Positions 1 through 7,851 of a DNA stretch of 64,000 nucleotides are shown here, in pieces. The DNA is from Isochrysis galbana (taxonomy: Eukaryota > Haptophyta > Isochrysidales > Isochrysidaceae), in contig CM030932.1 of NCBI GenBank assembly GCA_018136815.1, forward strand, positions 6,424,407-6,488,406, given 5' to 3'. The position numbers were made by a program, and so were the translations under genes. The stretch's first letter is position 1, and each line of letters starts with the position of its first letter. The notes below the pieces were generated by a model. That model made no database searches. It saw only the letters and a program-made list of their open reading frames with translations, and was not told where the DNA came from.

Positions 1-57
1 AATTCACGCGTTATGTGTTATGTCGTTATTTCCGAAACTCTGCCTTACCCCTAATTG

Positions 58-190
58 CTACAAGAATACAAGAATGGCTACAAGTTTGGGCAAGAATTGC
101 TACAAGAATGGCTACAAGTTTGGGCAGGCTGCCGCAAGAATCCCGCAAGTTTGGCCCGCAAGTTTGGGCGAGTTTTACTACAAGTATTGG
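58..190. repeat. Degenerate short tandem repeat (ACAAG/TTTGGGC units)
   Basis: The stretch repeats variants of 'acaagaatggctacaagttt' and 'cccgcaagtttgggcgag'. A reverse-oriented relative sits at about 2960-3050 ('gcccaaacttgttggccgaa'). No coding role is visible. It may be the edge of a dispersed repeat. Confidence 0.5.
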
Positions 191-437
191 CCTGGGCCTA
201 GTGTTGGTACCACCCTGATCGACACCGACAAGTCGGTGTGGAGAACGAAGGCGGACTGGGCGCGGGAGTTCGGCATTGACAGGCCGAGGTTCACCTACTG
301 GGAGGCGCGCATAGGTGAGGAGTGAGGAGACAATCGACGTGATCAAGCGCGGAGTTGTTCCTCTTCCGGACCGCCTTCCGCCTTCCCTCCTCTACCTCTA
401 CCGGTGAGCAGCGCCTAAGGTCCACACTTACGTAATC

Positions 438-662
438 ATGCAATATAAGAGATATTTCTCACGGGACACGTGGGATGACTTGCAATCACCAATGTGCACG
501 CCGCCAGCCCCGGTGTCGGCCACCGGACTCGCCGTGAGTGCGGTGGCGGGAAGGAGCTACCCCTTCACGGTGGGAAGCGGCATGCCGCAAGGATGCCCGC
601 TCTCCCCGCTAACTTTCCTTCTCACAACGGAGGCGCTCACCCAAGCCATAAACATTAATTAA
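438..662 (+). pseudogene. Non-LTR retrotransposon reverse transcriptase fragment
   Basis: A 74-codon open stretch contains SGMPQGCPLSPLTFLL followed by TTEALTQAI. This is the conserved RT block (G-x-x-Q-G-x-P-x-SP-x-x-F) typical of LINE-type reverse transcriptases. Only this block is present: the catalytic YADD block that should follow is missing, and the frame ends at TAA right after it. The fragment is therefore a dead remnant of a retrotransposon ORF2. It lies next to repeats of the T-tailed retroelement families found throughout the window, so it could derive from the autonomous partner that mobilised them; that is inference. The family (LINE versus another RT class) cannot be settled from one block. 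Confidence 0.6.
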
Positions 663-664
663 TT

Positions 665-1010
665 TCTTAATAGTCTCACCGCACACGCGACCGTGCAGCC
701 TCTACTTTCTACTCACGTAGGAAACTTTCTACACCCCCACTCCCCCGGCCCTTTCCCCCCCGCCATCAGGCGACTCCCCCGTGCACTACTAGGGGGATAG
801 GGGAAAGGGGCTTAGATATGGTCGGTGGCCCGCGCCCCCCCCGGCGATCCGTTCCCCCCTTCCTCCTACGCCTACCGGGCTGGCGGCGGCCTCGGTCCCG
901 ACTTATCCTGTACAGCGAGAAACGGGCCACCTAGAGGCACAGGAGGAAGGCGTGAACAGACCACTAGGGGCCGGTGCACCCCCGCCCTACCCAACCCCCC
1001 CCACAACCTG
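665..1010 (-). mobile_element. Family E retroelement 3' region, reversed copy
   Basis: Read on the minus strand this matches 18560-18810: the patches around 'ccaccgaccatatctaa', 'cgcctgatggcggggg', 'gggccgggg', 'gggggtgtagaaag' and 'gcggtgagactattaa' occur in the same order. It is an old copy of the 3' part of the element inserted at 17161-18817. Its terminal T-run has been lost. Confidence 0.65.
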
Positions 1011-1011
1011 G

Positions 1012-1141
1012 GCCCCTAAGTAGAGCACGAGGGGAGATGCCGCAAGGCGGGAAGCGAGGGAGAGGAAGGGAAATGGGCGTGGCTACGATAGACAGCTACA
1101 CAGCCGCGCGCGAGGTGAGAATTTTAAAAGGTTTTTTTTTT
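1012..1141 (+). mobile_element. 3' tail of a T-tailed retroelement
   Basis: This segment matches 38521-38646: both begin near 'cccctaagtagagcacgagg', pass 'gccgcaaggcgggga' and 'ggcgtggctacga', and end in 'gaatNttaaaaggttttttttt'. The ten-T tail at 1132-1141 is the likely 3' end of a retroposed copy. Confidence 0.65.
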
Positions 1142-1243
1142 GATGGCGGGGGGGAAAGGGCCGGGAGAGAGGGGGTGTAGAAAGGTTTGCTGCGTGAGTA
1201 GAAAGGAGAGGGTCCACGGCCGCGTGTGCGGTGAGACTATTAA

Positions 1244-1731
1244 CTGTTTACTGCCGGAGCATGCAAATGGATGCTTCAAACGACATATTTCGTCCCTGCT
1301 CGCCAACGCCTTGACGGGTGCCCATGAGGTGCTGGGGGAGCCTCAGGGACATCCTTCCCCTTCCCCACATTCCCACCCATTGACAACACAAAAGATCGAG
1401 ATTGGAGTATGGAATTATGGAGAAAATAGGCCCAGGGGCGAAGCAGCCATTTGGATGCTTCAGTTTACCAAATAATCCACGTGTGCACGTTAGAAAGAGG
1501 TGTGAGAGGTTGAGGGGAGGGCGGCGCGGCGCAACGGAGTGGGACTGGGAGGGAGAGAGGGGGGGGAGGGGGGGGGGGGGGGAGGGGGGGGGGATCGGGA
1601 AAATTTTGATCATCTCTTTCTTCGCGGAAAGCGTCGCTTATATCGTCGAACATGTCTTCCTCTCTTCTCTCACCTCAAAAAACGAAACATCGAAGCATCC
1701 ATTTGCATGCTGCGCTCCCGGCAGTAAAGAG
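1244..1731. mobile_element. piggyBac-like MITE flanked by TTAA
   Basis: The 488-bp segment starts with CTGTTTACTGCCGG and, read from the other end, starts with CTCTTTACTGCCGG; both ends continue into GCATGCAAATGGATGCTTC. These terminal inverted repeats are directly flanked by TTAA at 1240-1243 and 1732-1735, which is the target-site duplication of the piggyBac superfamily. No transposase frame is inside, so it is non-autonomous. An internal third copy of the motif (ccatttggatgcttc, about 1447) and a long G-run near 1560-1593 are also present. It has inserted into a family E repeat: the reversed copy at about 685-665 shows the unoccupied sequence gcggtgagactattaag. Confidence 0.8.
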
Positions 1732-1735
1732 TTAA

Positions 1736-2027
1736 AAGTTAATGAATCGCGGGGACTTATACTTTGATTAAAGTCCTCTAGATACTCTAGGAGGGACGAG
1801 AGAGTCGAGAGGGACGAGGGAGAACAGACGAAGGCTGCGCGGGCGGCGGGCGGCGGCGGCGGGGGAGAGGGGGGGGGGGGGGCGCGGCAGGTTCTCTCCG
1901 GTCGTGTACTTCACAGTTCATCACCTCATGAACCAATGAACATTTGCGTCTAATTGTTTACGTGTCGATCACGGTCCGGACTGCGCACACGGTCGTCGCC
2001 AGCCGGGCGGTGGCGCGTCGATAAAGA
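1736..2027. other. Intergenic, upstream of the inner-membrane protease gene
   Basis: GC-rich DNA with G-runs at about 1850-1883. No TATA-like box or gene is evident. It presumably contains the 5' UTR and promoter of the next gene. Confidence 0.3.
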
Positions 2028-2795
2028 ATGTGGCGGGCGAGGTTCTCGCAGTGGGCCACGATGCAGGCGCAACTCCTCACCACGACTATCACCTTCATCC
2101 CGGTCTTCCTCGTTTGGTTCGATTACGTCGGCTGCCCGCAGAAGGTGTCTGGCCGCTCGATGAGGCCCACGTTCAACTCTACTTCCGTGTCCACCTGGGT
2201 ATGGCTGAATAAATGGCTTGCGATTGTGAGTAACGAAACGTACTGCTCGAATTTGCTATTGGCCATCACTGAAAACCTCCGACCCGTTTGCCCTTGTTCT
2301 GTGCCAAGGTCTCACAGAGACATGCGAATCTTCCATTTAGTTGCTCACTCACTTCTGATATTTTGTATGGAACTTGCGGCAGGGGCGCGCGTATTCTAGA
2401 GGGGACGTTGTAGTTCTTCGCTCGCCAACAGAATTGGGGGAGATGATCACCAAGCGTGTAGTGGCGCTTGATGGAGACTTTGTTTATCGTCGTGATGACC
2501 AAGTCCTGGTCCAGGTAATGCCACATCCACCTAATTGTCACCTTTTGGCCATTGCTTGGCAACTGACGCATTCCTTCTGAACTCGTAGGTCCCAAGAGGG
2601 CATATCTGGATTGAAGGTGATAACGGCCCCAACTCGAACGATAGCAACGCCTTTGGCGCCGTTCCCGCCGGCCTCGTTGAGGCCGTGGTGACACATAAAT
2701 TGCACCCTTGGGCTGAGGCGGGGCGGGTTGAGAGACTAGAACTGTCTCGGAATCGAGTAATCCGTGGAAAGAAACGCACAGGGGCAGATATTTAA
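2028..2795 (+). CDS. IMMP2L: Mitochondrial inner membrane protease subunit 2 (signal peptidase I family)
   Basis: Three exons, 2028-2225, 2383-2514 and 2589-2795, join in phase 0 across GT-AG introns to give 178 residues, close to the usual size of Imp2/IMMP2L. The N-terminus has one hydrophobic segment (about residues 17-32). It is followed by S-G-R-S44-M-R-P, the SxMxP box with the catalytic serine. Exon 2 carries R-G-D-V-V-V and T-K90-R-V-V-A-L-D-G-D, the box with the general-base lysine. Exon 3 carries V-P-R-G-H-I-W-I-E-G-D-N and D-S-N-A-F-G, the remaining conserved boxes. The family cleaves inner-membrane sorting peptides from proteins facing the intermembrane space, in complex with Imp1. 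The start is the first ATG with a reasonable context; a slightly different start is possible. Confidence 0.9.
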
Positions 2796-3271
2796 GCCAC
2801 GCGTGCATACGATCTTGTTTAGTTGTGTTTTCCGGGGTGGTTTTCATTGTCTCTCTCTAGAGAAAAACTATTGTCTAGTTTGACCTATGCCTATGCAGCG
2901 TGCGTGCCGCGACCGCTCCCGAGCCCTAGCTAGGCCCAGGTCAATCCTTTTACTACAGCAAAAGTCGCCCAAACTTGTTGGCCGAACTTGCGGGATTCTT
3001 GAAGCCGACGACCCAAACTTGTGATGATTCTTTTCGCAAGTTGTCGTGCGGCAAGCACATCCGCAGCACGTTTCCCTTAGGAACGCCAAAAAAATTGCCG
3101 GCGTACTTGTGCATTGCGTGCCCGACGTCCGACAGCCGACAACCGACGGTCCCCACCCCGTGCACCCTTTGCTAATACATATTTGTTCATCATTGAGGCA
3201 TTCACATCACACAATACTACATACAACACGGTAACACTACAAACGACACACTTATTCACATTGGGACTTTG
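2796..3271. other. Intergenic, no gene recognised
   Basis: Contains the 3' flank of the protease gene and a degenerate relative of the repeat at 58-190 (about 2960-3050). Nothing else could be identified. Confidence 0.4.
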
Positions 3272-3922
3272 TCACGTGGCTTCCAGCGGGGGCGGGGCAT
3301 TGCCAACTTCATTCCCTTGCGAGTGCAAGGGCCCTCCGTTGTCCCTCGACGTCCCAGAGGAGGAGGAAGGAAAATTCGCGGTGATCGATGACGCGCCTCC
3401 GGTCGACGCCGAATCTCTTTGTTCGAGCTCCGAGGACCGCACCCAGCGAGTAGACATCTTCTGCCGCTCCACCAAGAAGAACTCCACCTGCACGAGCTCG
3501 GTGGTGGCGTACATGGTGCCCGCGCCCGTGTGCTTGACCGTGCACTCGCCCAGGTTCTTGTGCCACATCTCTACGCCGACGCTCACCTCCGCCGCCTCGG
3601 TCAGGTCGATGCCATCGATGCCCGTGTCGTTGTCGTAGCTGCCGTCGCTGTCGTCGGACTCAACGATGCTCGTGGAGCGGCGCGAGGGCGCGGTCCCGGC
3701 CCTTTCGGTCTCGGTCTCCAAGGCCTTGTCGCCGTCGTTGTCGCTCGCCTCCTCGTTCTCCTCGTTCTCCTCATCCTCAACTAAGCGCGCGCGCCGCTGC
3801 TCAGCGCCGACGCCTTCCTCATCGCCGTCCGGGAACGACGCGACGCGGCTTCGCGTACAATGGCGCTTACTTGTGAGGCTCCTGGGTTCCAGTTCCAGTG
3901 CCCGACTCACTAGCCCAAGCAC
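3272..3922 (-). CDS. Hypothetical acidic protein or remnant
   Basis: An open frame of 216 codons on the minus strand. The central part is rich in Glu, Asp and Ser (EDEENEENEE, then SDDSDGSYDND). A better-ordered stretch follows (GVEMWHKNLGECTVKHTG ... VQVEFFLVERQKMSTRWV) that reads like a small beta-rich domain. I do not recognise the family. The amino-acid composition and alternation of charged and hydrophobic residues argue for real or formerly real coding sequence. There is no clear start, so this may be an exon or a piece of a transposon-encoded protein. The upstream end contains a two-copy tandem duplication at 3933-4012. Confidence 0.3.
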   Translation of the reverse strand: MLGLVSRALELEPRSLTSKRHCTRSRVASFPDGDEEGVGAEQRRARLVEDEENEENEEASDNDGDKALETETERAGTAPSRRSTSIVESDDSDGSYDNDTGIDGIDLTEAAEVSVGVEMWHKNLGECTVKHTGAGTMYATTELVQVEFFLVERQKMSTRWVRSSELEQRDSASTGGASSITANFPSSSSGTSRDNGGPLHSQGNEVGNAPPPLEAT

Positions 3923-3929
3923 TCGACGC

Positions 3930-4015
3930 GGAGCTCACGCTCCCCGCTCTCGCGTCGCACGGCGAGGCTATGCCTCCACTCCCCGCTCTCGCAACGCACG
4001 GCGAGGCTATGCCGC
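3930..4015. repeat. Two-copy ~39-bp tandem duplication
   Basis: The unit 'ctccccgctctcgc..cgcacggcgaggctatgcc' occurs twice in direct tandem with few differences. Confidence 0.75.
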
Positions 4016-4237
4016 TCGCAGTCCGTTCTCGTTCCCAGTCTCGTCATCTCGTTCGCATGCCTCCACTTTTGGAGACGTGCGCCGCCGTCGCCCCACTCTC
4101 TTGCGCTCTCGCTCCCACCTACTGGCAGGCTGCCCTGCGCCTCACTTAGGCTCGACAAGAGTGCGCCACCGCTCTCCCTTCGTTGAGCTCTCGCCTTGGC
4201 GTGGGCGCTCTTCCCGATCTCGATCCGCCTTTCTACT

Positions 4238-4346
4238 TCTACTTCCAAATACGGGGGCAAAGACGGAGGGGGTTTCAAATGCGGCAAATACGGTCTGTAT
4301 TTGGTCTGCGTACAAGTACGGTGAATACGTATTTCCCATCTAGGGT
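4238..4346 (+). repeat. Family J repeat (AAATACGG/AAACACGG motif)
   Basis: The order 'ggggtttcaaatgcggcaaatacgg ... tatttggtctg ... acaagtacggtgaatacgtatttcccatctaggg' matches 31317-31410 and 21690-21850 with ACGG-containing steps and a near-palindrome before a TAGG end. It is a short dispersed element of unknown class. Confidence 0.6.
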
Positions 4347-4637
4347 GTCCGGCTCGCGCCAAGCCCCATATATCCAGGTGCCAACGGCGAAATTGGAGCG
4401 GCGCGTAGTGAAAATTCAAACCCCTCACGGTCTGCAGGTCTTTTGTAGAAGTTGGTTTTGACGGGTTTCACCGCTACTCGTGCGCAAGTGAAACCCCAAC
4501 AGCGAAACCCAACCAGAAGTGGAACCCCCGCAAAAAACCTCTACTATTGTACTATACTATCTATCACTTTGGGGAACAAAGGAAACGGGGGGCTGCGCGC
4601 TCGGCGGGGCCGACGACCGGCACTCGCGAGCTGCTCG

Positions 4638-5531
4638 ATGTTGGTCTGGTGGGTGATGGCGGCAGTCGCGCTCACGGCTTTACCCATCATGGTCGATATT
4701 GCCACCATGGTTGCGGGTAAGCGTTTCCGCAGGCTCGTCTCCAGGTGGCAACGGCCCTTCTTGGTGATAAATGTGTGCAGCCTCTGCTTGATGGCCTACT
4801 ACTACTTCTGGGCCTACATGCTGCCGTATTCATTCCATGATGGACCATTGAGCTCCATGGCGAGTACGGCGCACGTGGTGTTCATCACACTGACATGGGT
4901 CAACGCAGTCAGCAGCTACGTCGCGTGCGTCCTTTTGAATCCATCTTCTGCATTTCCTGAATCTGCGATCGAACCCTCGACTTTCCCATGCCACTACTGC
5001 TCGACGTGCGAGTCTTACGTGAAGTGTTTTGACCATCATTGCCCCTTCACCGGGGGCTGCGTCGGTGGCCATAATTATCGATATTTCATCTTATTTGTGC
5101 TACATGCTTGGATGGGCATGTGCGACGCCTGTGTGCTGAGCTATCCCCCATTCCACGATTGCGTCTGGCTGCAAATACAGTCTCCAGCATTTGGATGGAT
5201 CCGAGTTCCTCCGCCTAGCGAGGCTGCGTGTCTCGAGATGTCGGCACGGTCGCTCCTCTTCATACCCGCCTTCTCCCTGGCCGTAATGTTAGGGTGCTTG
5301 GGTGCACTACACTGGTTCCTTCTCATGAATGGTCTAACCACGTTTCAGCTTGCACGCCGTTCAAGACGTCAGGGATTCGCCACAATTAGAGACATGCTGC
5401 TGCTTCGTTTGAGGAGTGAAGGCGGAGATAAGTGGTCTCTCGTTTGGGGGAGACCATCACAACAGGTGGGCATGGGAATTCTGGCTCGAGCTTTATTGTT
5501 GCCCACCGTCCCAAAGATCCACCATCAATAG
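4638..5531 (+). CDS. DHHC-type palmitoyltransferase
   Basis: The frame has several hydrophobic segments (about residues 1-25, 39-60, 75-95, 145-165 and 215-240). A cysteine-rich core contains C-x2-C and D132-H-H-C135-P-F followed by G-G-C-V-G-G-H-N-Y-R-Y-F. This is the DHHC active site of protein S-acyltransferases, which transfer palmitate to cysteines of membrane proteins at Golgi, plasma membrane or vacuole. A shortened TT motif (N-G-L-T-T) follows the last membrane span. The upstream part of the zinc-binding region is shorter than usual. I place the start at 4638 because the in-frame sequence before it looks like 5' UTR. The 3' end is uncertain: a 66-nt GT-AG intron from 5466 to 5531 would give an alternative end at 5609. 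Confidence 0.85.
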   Translation: MLVWWVMAAVALTALPIMVDIATMVAGKRFRRLVSRWQRPFLVINVCSLCLMAYYYFWAYMLPYSFHDGPLSSMASTAHVVFITLTWVNAVSSYVACVLLNPSSAFPESAIEPSTFPCHYCSTCESYVKCFDHHCPFTGGCVGGHNYRYFILFVLHAWMGMCDACVLSYPPFHDCVWLQIQSPAFGWIRVPPPSEAACLEMSARSLLFIPAFSLAVMLGCLGALHWFLLMNGLTTFQLARRSRRQGFATIRDMLLLRLRSEGGDKWSLVWGRPSQQVGMGILARALLLPTVPKIHHQ

Positions 5532-5609
5532 TGGGGACGCACGACCACTCACAATATGTTTTGGAGCCAACAACCCAAGCAAGACAAGCAACGAGGCTTT
5601 CGTATATGA

Positions 5610-6204
5610 TGGAGACTCATGGACAATTCTTGGCATCGGTAGCATGGGTAATGCATTGCGCACTACACTGGAGCTGTTGCGACGCCCTTGGCCGATGCCT
5701 TCATGGATTTGAGCCATGGTCTAAGTGTACGGCGTCCCCATCTTGCACTAGTAAAAATTGCAATAAAGATTCTGGCTACTACTGCTAGCTACGGGGTGTC
5801 ACGGATGGTTTTGCGTGGTGTGCACCCTAGAACTTATATTGGGATGAGGAGGTGGGGAGGGCCGCATGAGTCGAGCCGTGATCTCCCCCCTTCTCTCCTT
5901 GTTCGCTTGTGTGAGTCTCCTACGCAATCCCCCCGTGTGTGCGTTTGATCTGCGCGTGATACTATTAGTGTGCCCTGTGTGGTCAGTGGCCCCCTTTGGT
6001 ATCTTTTAACTTGTCATGAAGTAACAGGATGCGCGGCGCGCCGCGCCGCGGTCTCATCCTCAAGCCACAAGGGGCCGCGCTGCGGCCTCCTTGTGATACG
6101 GGGGACCCATCGCACTCACGGTGCTGACTCACGCCATCGCTTGAACCCCAAAAACTCACACCTTTTACGCTACCCCCTTCATTCCTTTGTCTTCGATTTG
6201 CAAC
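5610..6204. other. Intergenic, nothing recognised
   Basis: Short open frames exist on both strands but none shows family features. The left part may be 3' UTR of the DHHC gene. Confidence 0.4.
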
Positions 6205-6840
6205 TGCTAAGTTTATACTTGGTTCGCCCATGGGGGGGCACGAGGCCCCCCCTCTCTCCACTCCTCCCCTGCCATGGGGGAGGAACCACCCATCCTCCTG
6301 GCATGCCTGATGGCTTGCCAGGAGCACACTGATCTGCTGGCCCACTCTCTCAGTGGCAGGCTCGCCTGCCTCGCGCGTCCTGGCTTGTCGTGGCCAACCC
6401 ATCGCTCCAACCCCCAACCCCCCCTCCCCCCTGGCCCCTGGTCGACAGGCAGACAGGTGCTGATTGGGGGCCCCTGAGGCTCAGGAGCGCCAGCGAGGGG
6501 GAGGCAGGGGAGGCCAGGGCCCAGCCCCAGCCTCCTCTGCCCCCTGAGCTGGCCTCTAGGAGCCTCCAGGGGTCGCCAGGGGCAGCTGCAGGCCTGTCGC
6601 AGGCGCGCCATCGCGCGTGCCTGCAAGAGAGGGGAGAGAGAGCGCGGAGCGCGGAGAAGGGGGTGGGCGGAGCGAGAGCTCCGCTCACCGAAAAATATGT
6701 ACGTCCCGCACCTGTTTACAAGATAAGTCGGGTCTGAGGCCGCCGCCAGCCCGGTAGGCATAGGAGGAAGGGGGGAAACGGATCACCGGGGGGGGGCGCA
6801 GGCGCGCAGGCCACCGGACCATATCTAAACCCTTCACCCC
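6205..6840 (+). mobile_element. Family A/E non-autonomous retroelement, internally shorter copy
   Basis: It begins 'ctaagtttatacttggttcgcccatgggggggcacgagg', like the element at 17161-18817. It carries the same middle block (agcgagggggaggcaggggaggccagggcccagccccagcctcctctgccccctgagctgg). It then jumps to the 3' block ('gcgcgccatcgcgcgtgcc ... gagagctccgctcaccg ... ggaccatatctaa'). Relative to the full copy it lacks about 0.85 kb (17565-18430). The T-tailed end is not visible here. Confidence 0.75.
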
Positions 6841-7270
6841 GATCAACGAGCCTCAGCCAGAGATCATAAACCCCAGCCGGAGCAGACCATAAACAGCTAC
6901 ATTGTCATTGCCAAAGTTGTATTTGTCAATGCGATTGTTAATTGTCTAGGAACAAGTAATGGCACTCACACTCACTCTCATAAACATAGGGGATAGGCTA
7001 CTACAGCTGCTTGGCGCCGTGTATAGAGTGTCGAGCAGGGCGCAGGGCACACGGTGGGCTAAGAAGAAGCGAAGAAGGGCCACTAAGAGGGCGAAGAGAG
7101 AGTGGAGTGTGGGAGTGCAGAATTCGTCGGTTCCCGAACTGGGGATTCAACGATTCAACGATAACCGCGCCCCGTTGACGTTAGTAAACCGGCGGAGTGA
7201 GAGGCTGGCGACAGGTGGAGGAGCGGAGGGAGCGACGCAAGCGCGCCCAGGGGAACCCTCTCGCCTCTCG
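6841..7270. other. Intergenic, no gene recognised
   Basis: A weak 106-codon frame at 6959-7279 has a basic stretch (KKKRRRATKRAKR) but no family features. Nothing firm can be said. Confidence 0.35.
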
Positions 7271-7685
7271 AAGAAGTAAGGTTCCCCGGGCGCCGGGCGC
7301 CGTCGCTTATTATGCGGAGGACTGCTCGGGGCAGACTGGCTTGCCCCAAGGGCCTTTCATTCTCAACGGGACGACTGCAAAGGCTCGCCCCCCCCCCCCC
7401 CCCGGCGCTTTCCGCTTTTCCCTGGTAATGTACATGCTACAATGTACATGCTACATTGGCAACTAACTGGGTATTCTCCCCAGTGAGCTTGTGGGGAGTT
7501 CTAACGGGAGCCGGGGGCCTGCGAGGGAGGAGTTATAATATAACGTTATAACCAGGTGCATAGATTTGTGTGCCTTGGTTTATAATGAGGTCAGGTGTGT
7601 CGTGGCTTGTCGTGTTGGTGCATGGCTAGTGGCTAGTGGCACGTCTCGGCACTAATACTCAGTTTGTTTTATTGTTATTGTGGAA
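7271..7685 (+). mobile_element. Family G retroelement 3' module
   Basis: Matches the reversed copy at 58590-58970 and the 3' half of 48459-49387. Shared blocks are 'ggttccccgggcgcc', 'tgcggagga', a C-run, 'ggtgctttttcc'-like sequence, 'cttgtggggagtt', 'gggagccgggggcctgcgag' and 'gtgttggtgcatggctagtgg ... actaatactcag'. It is the 3' portion of a B/G-type composite element. Confidence 0.7.
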
Positions 7686-7851
7686 GGGTCATTTTCGCCT
7701 CCTACGGGTTTCAGGATTGAAACGCAGAAAGTAAGATGTTCCCTGATGTATTTGAAGCTTCTTACAGAGAGAGACATTGGTATCCTCGTTCGGTGGGTAT
7801 ACTAACCCTTCGGAGTTATCGTATCCATGAGTGGTAATTCGGAGATAGACG

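Noticed and set aside
4452-4637. Upstream extension of the DHHC protein to the ATG at 4452
   Set aside because: The extra 62 residues are basic and low complexity and would place a non-hydrophobic leader before the first membrane span; more likely 5' UTR.
6213-6761. Long minus-strand frames with Pro/Gly/Arg-rich products inside the A/E, B and G repeats (also 17144-17639, 47181-47709, 48546-48967)
   Set aside because: They recur only because the repeats recur, frames differ between copies, and composition is typical of random GC-rich DNA.
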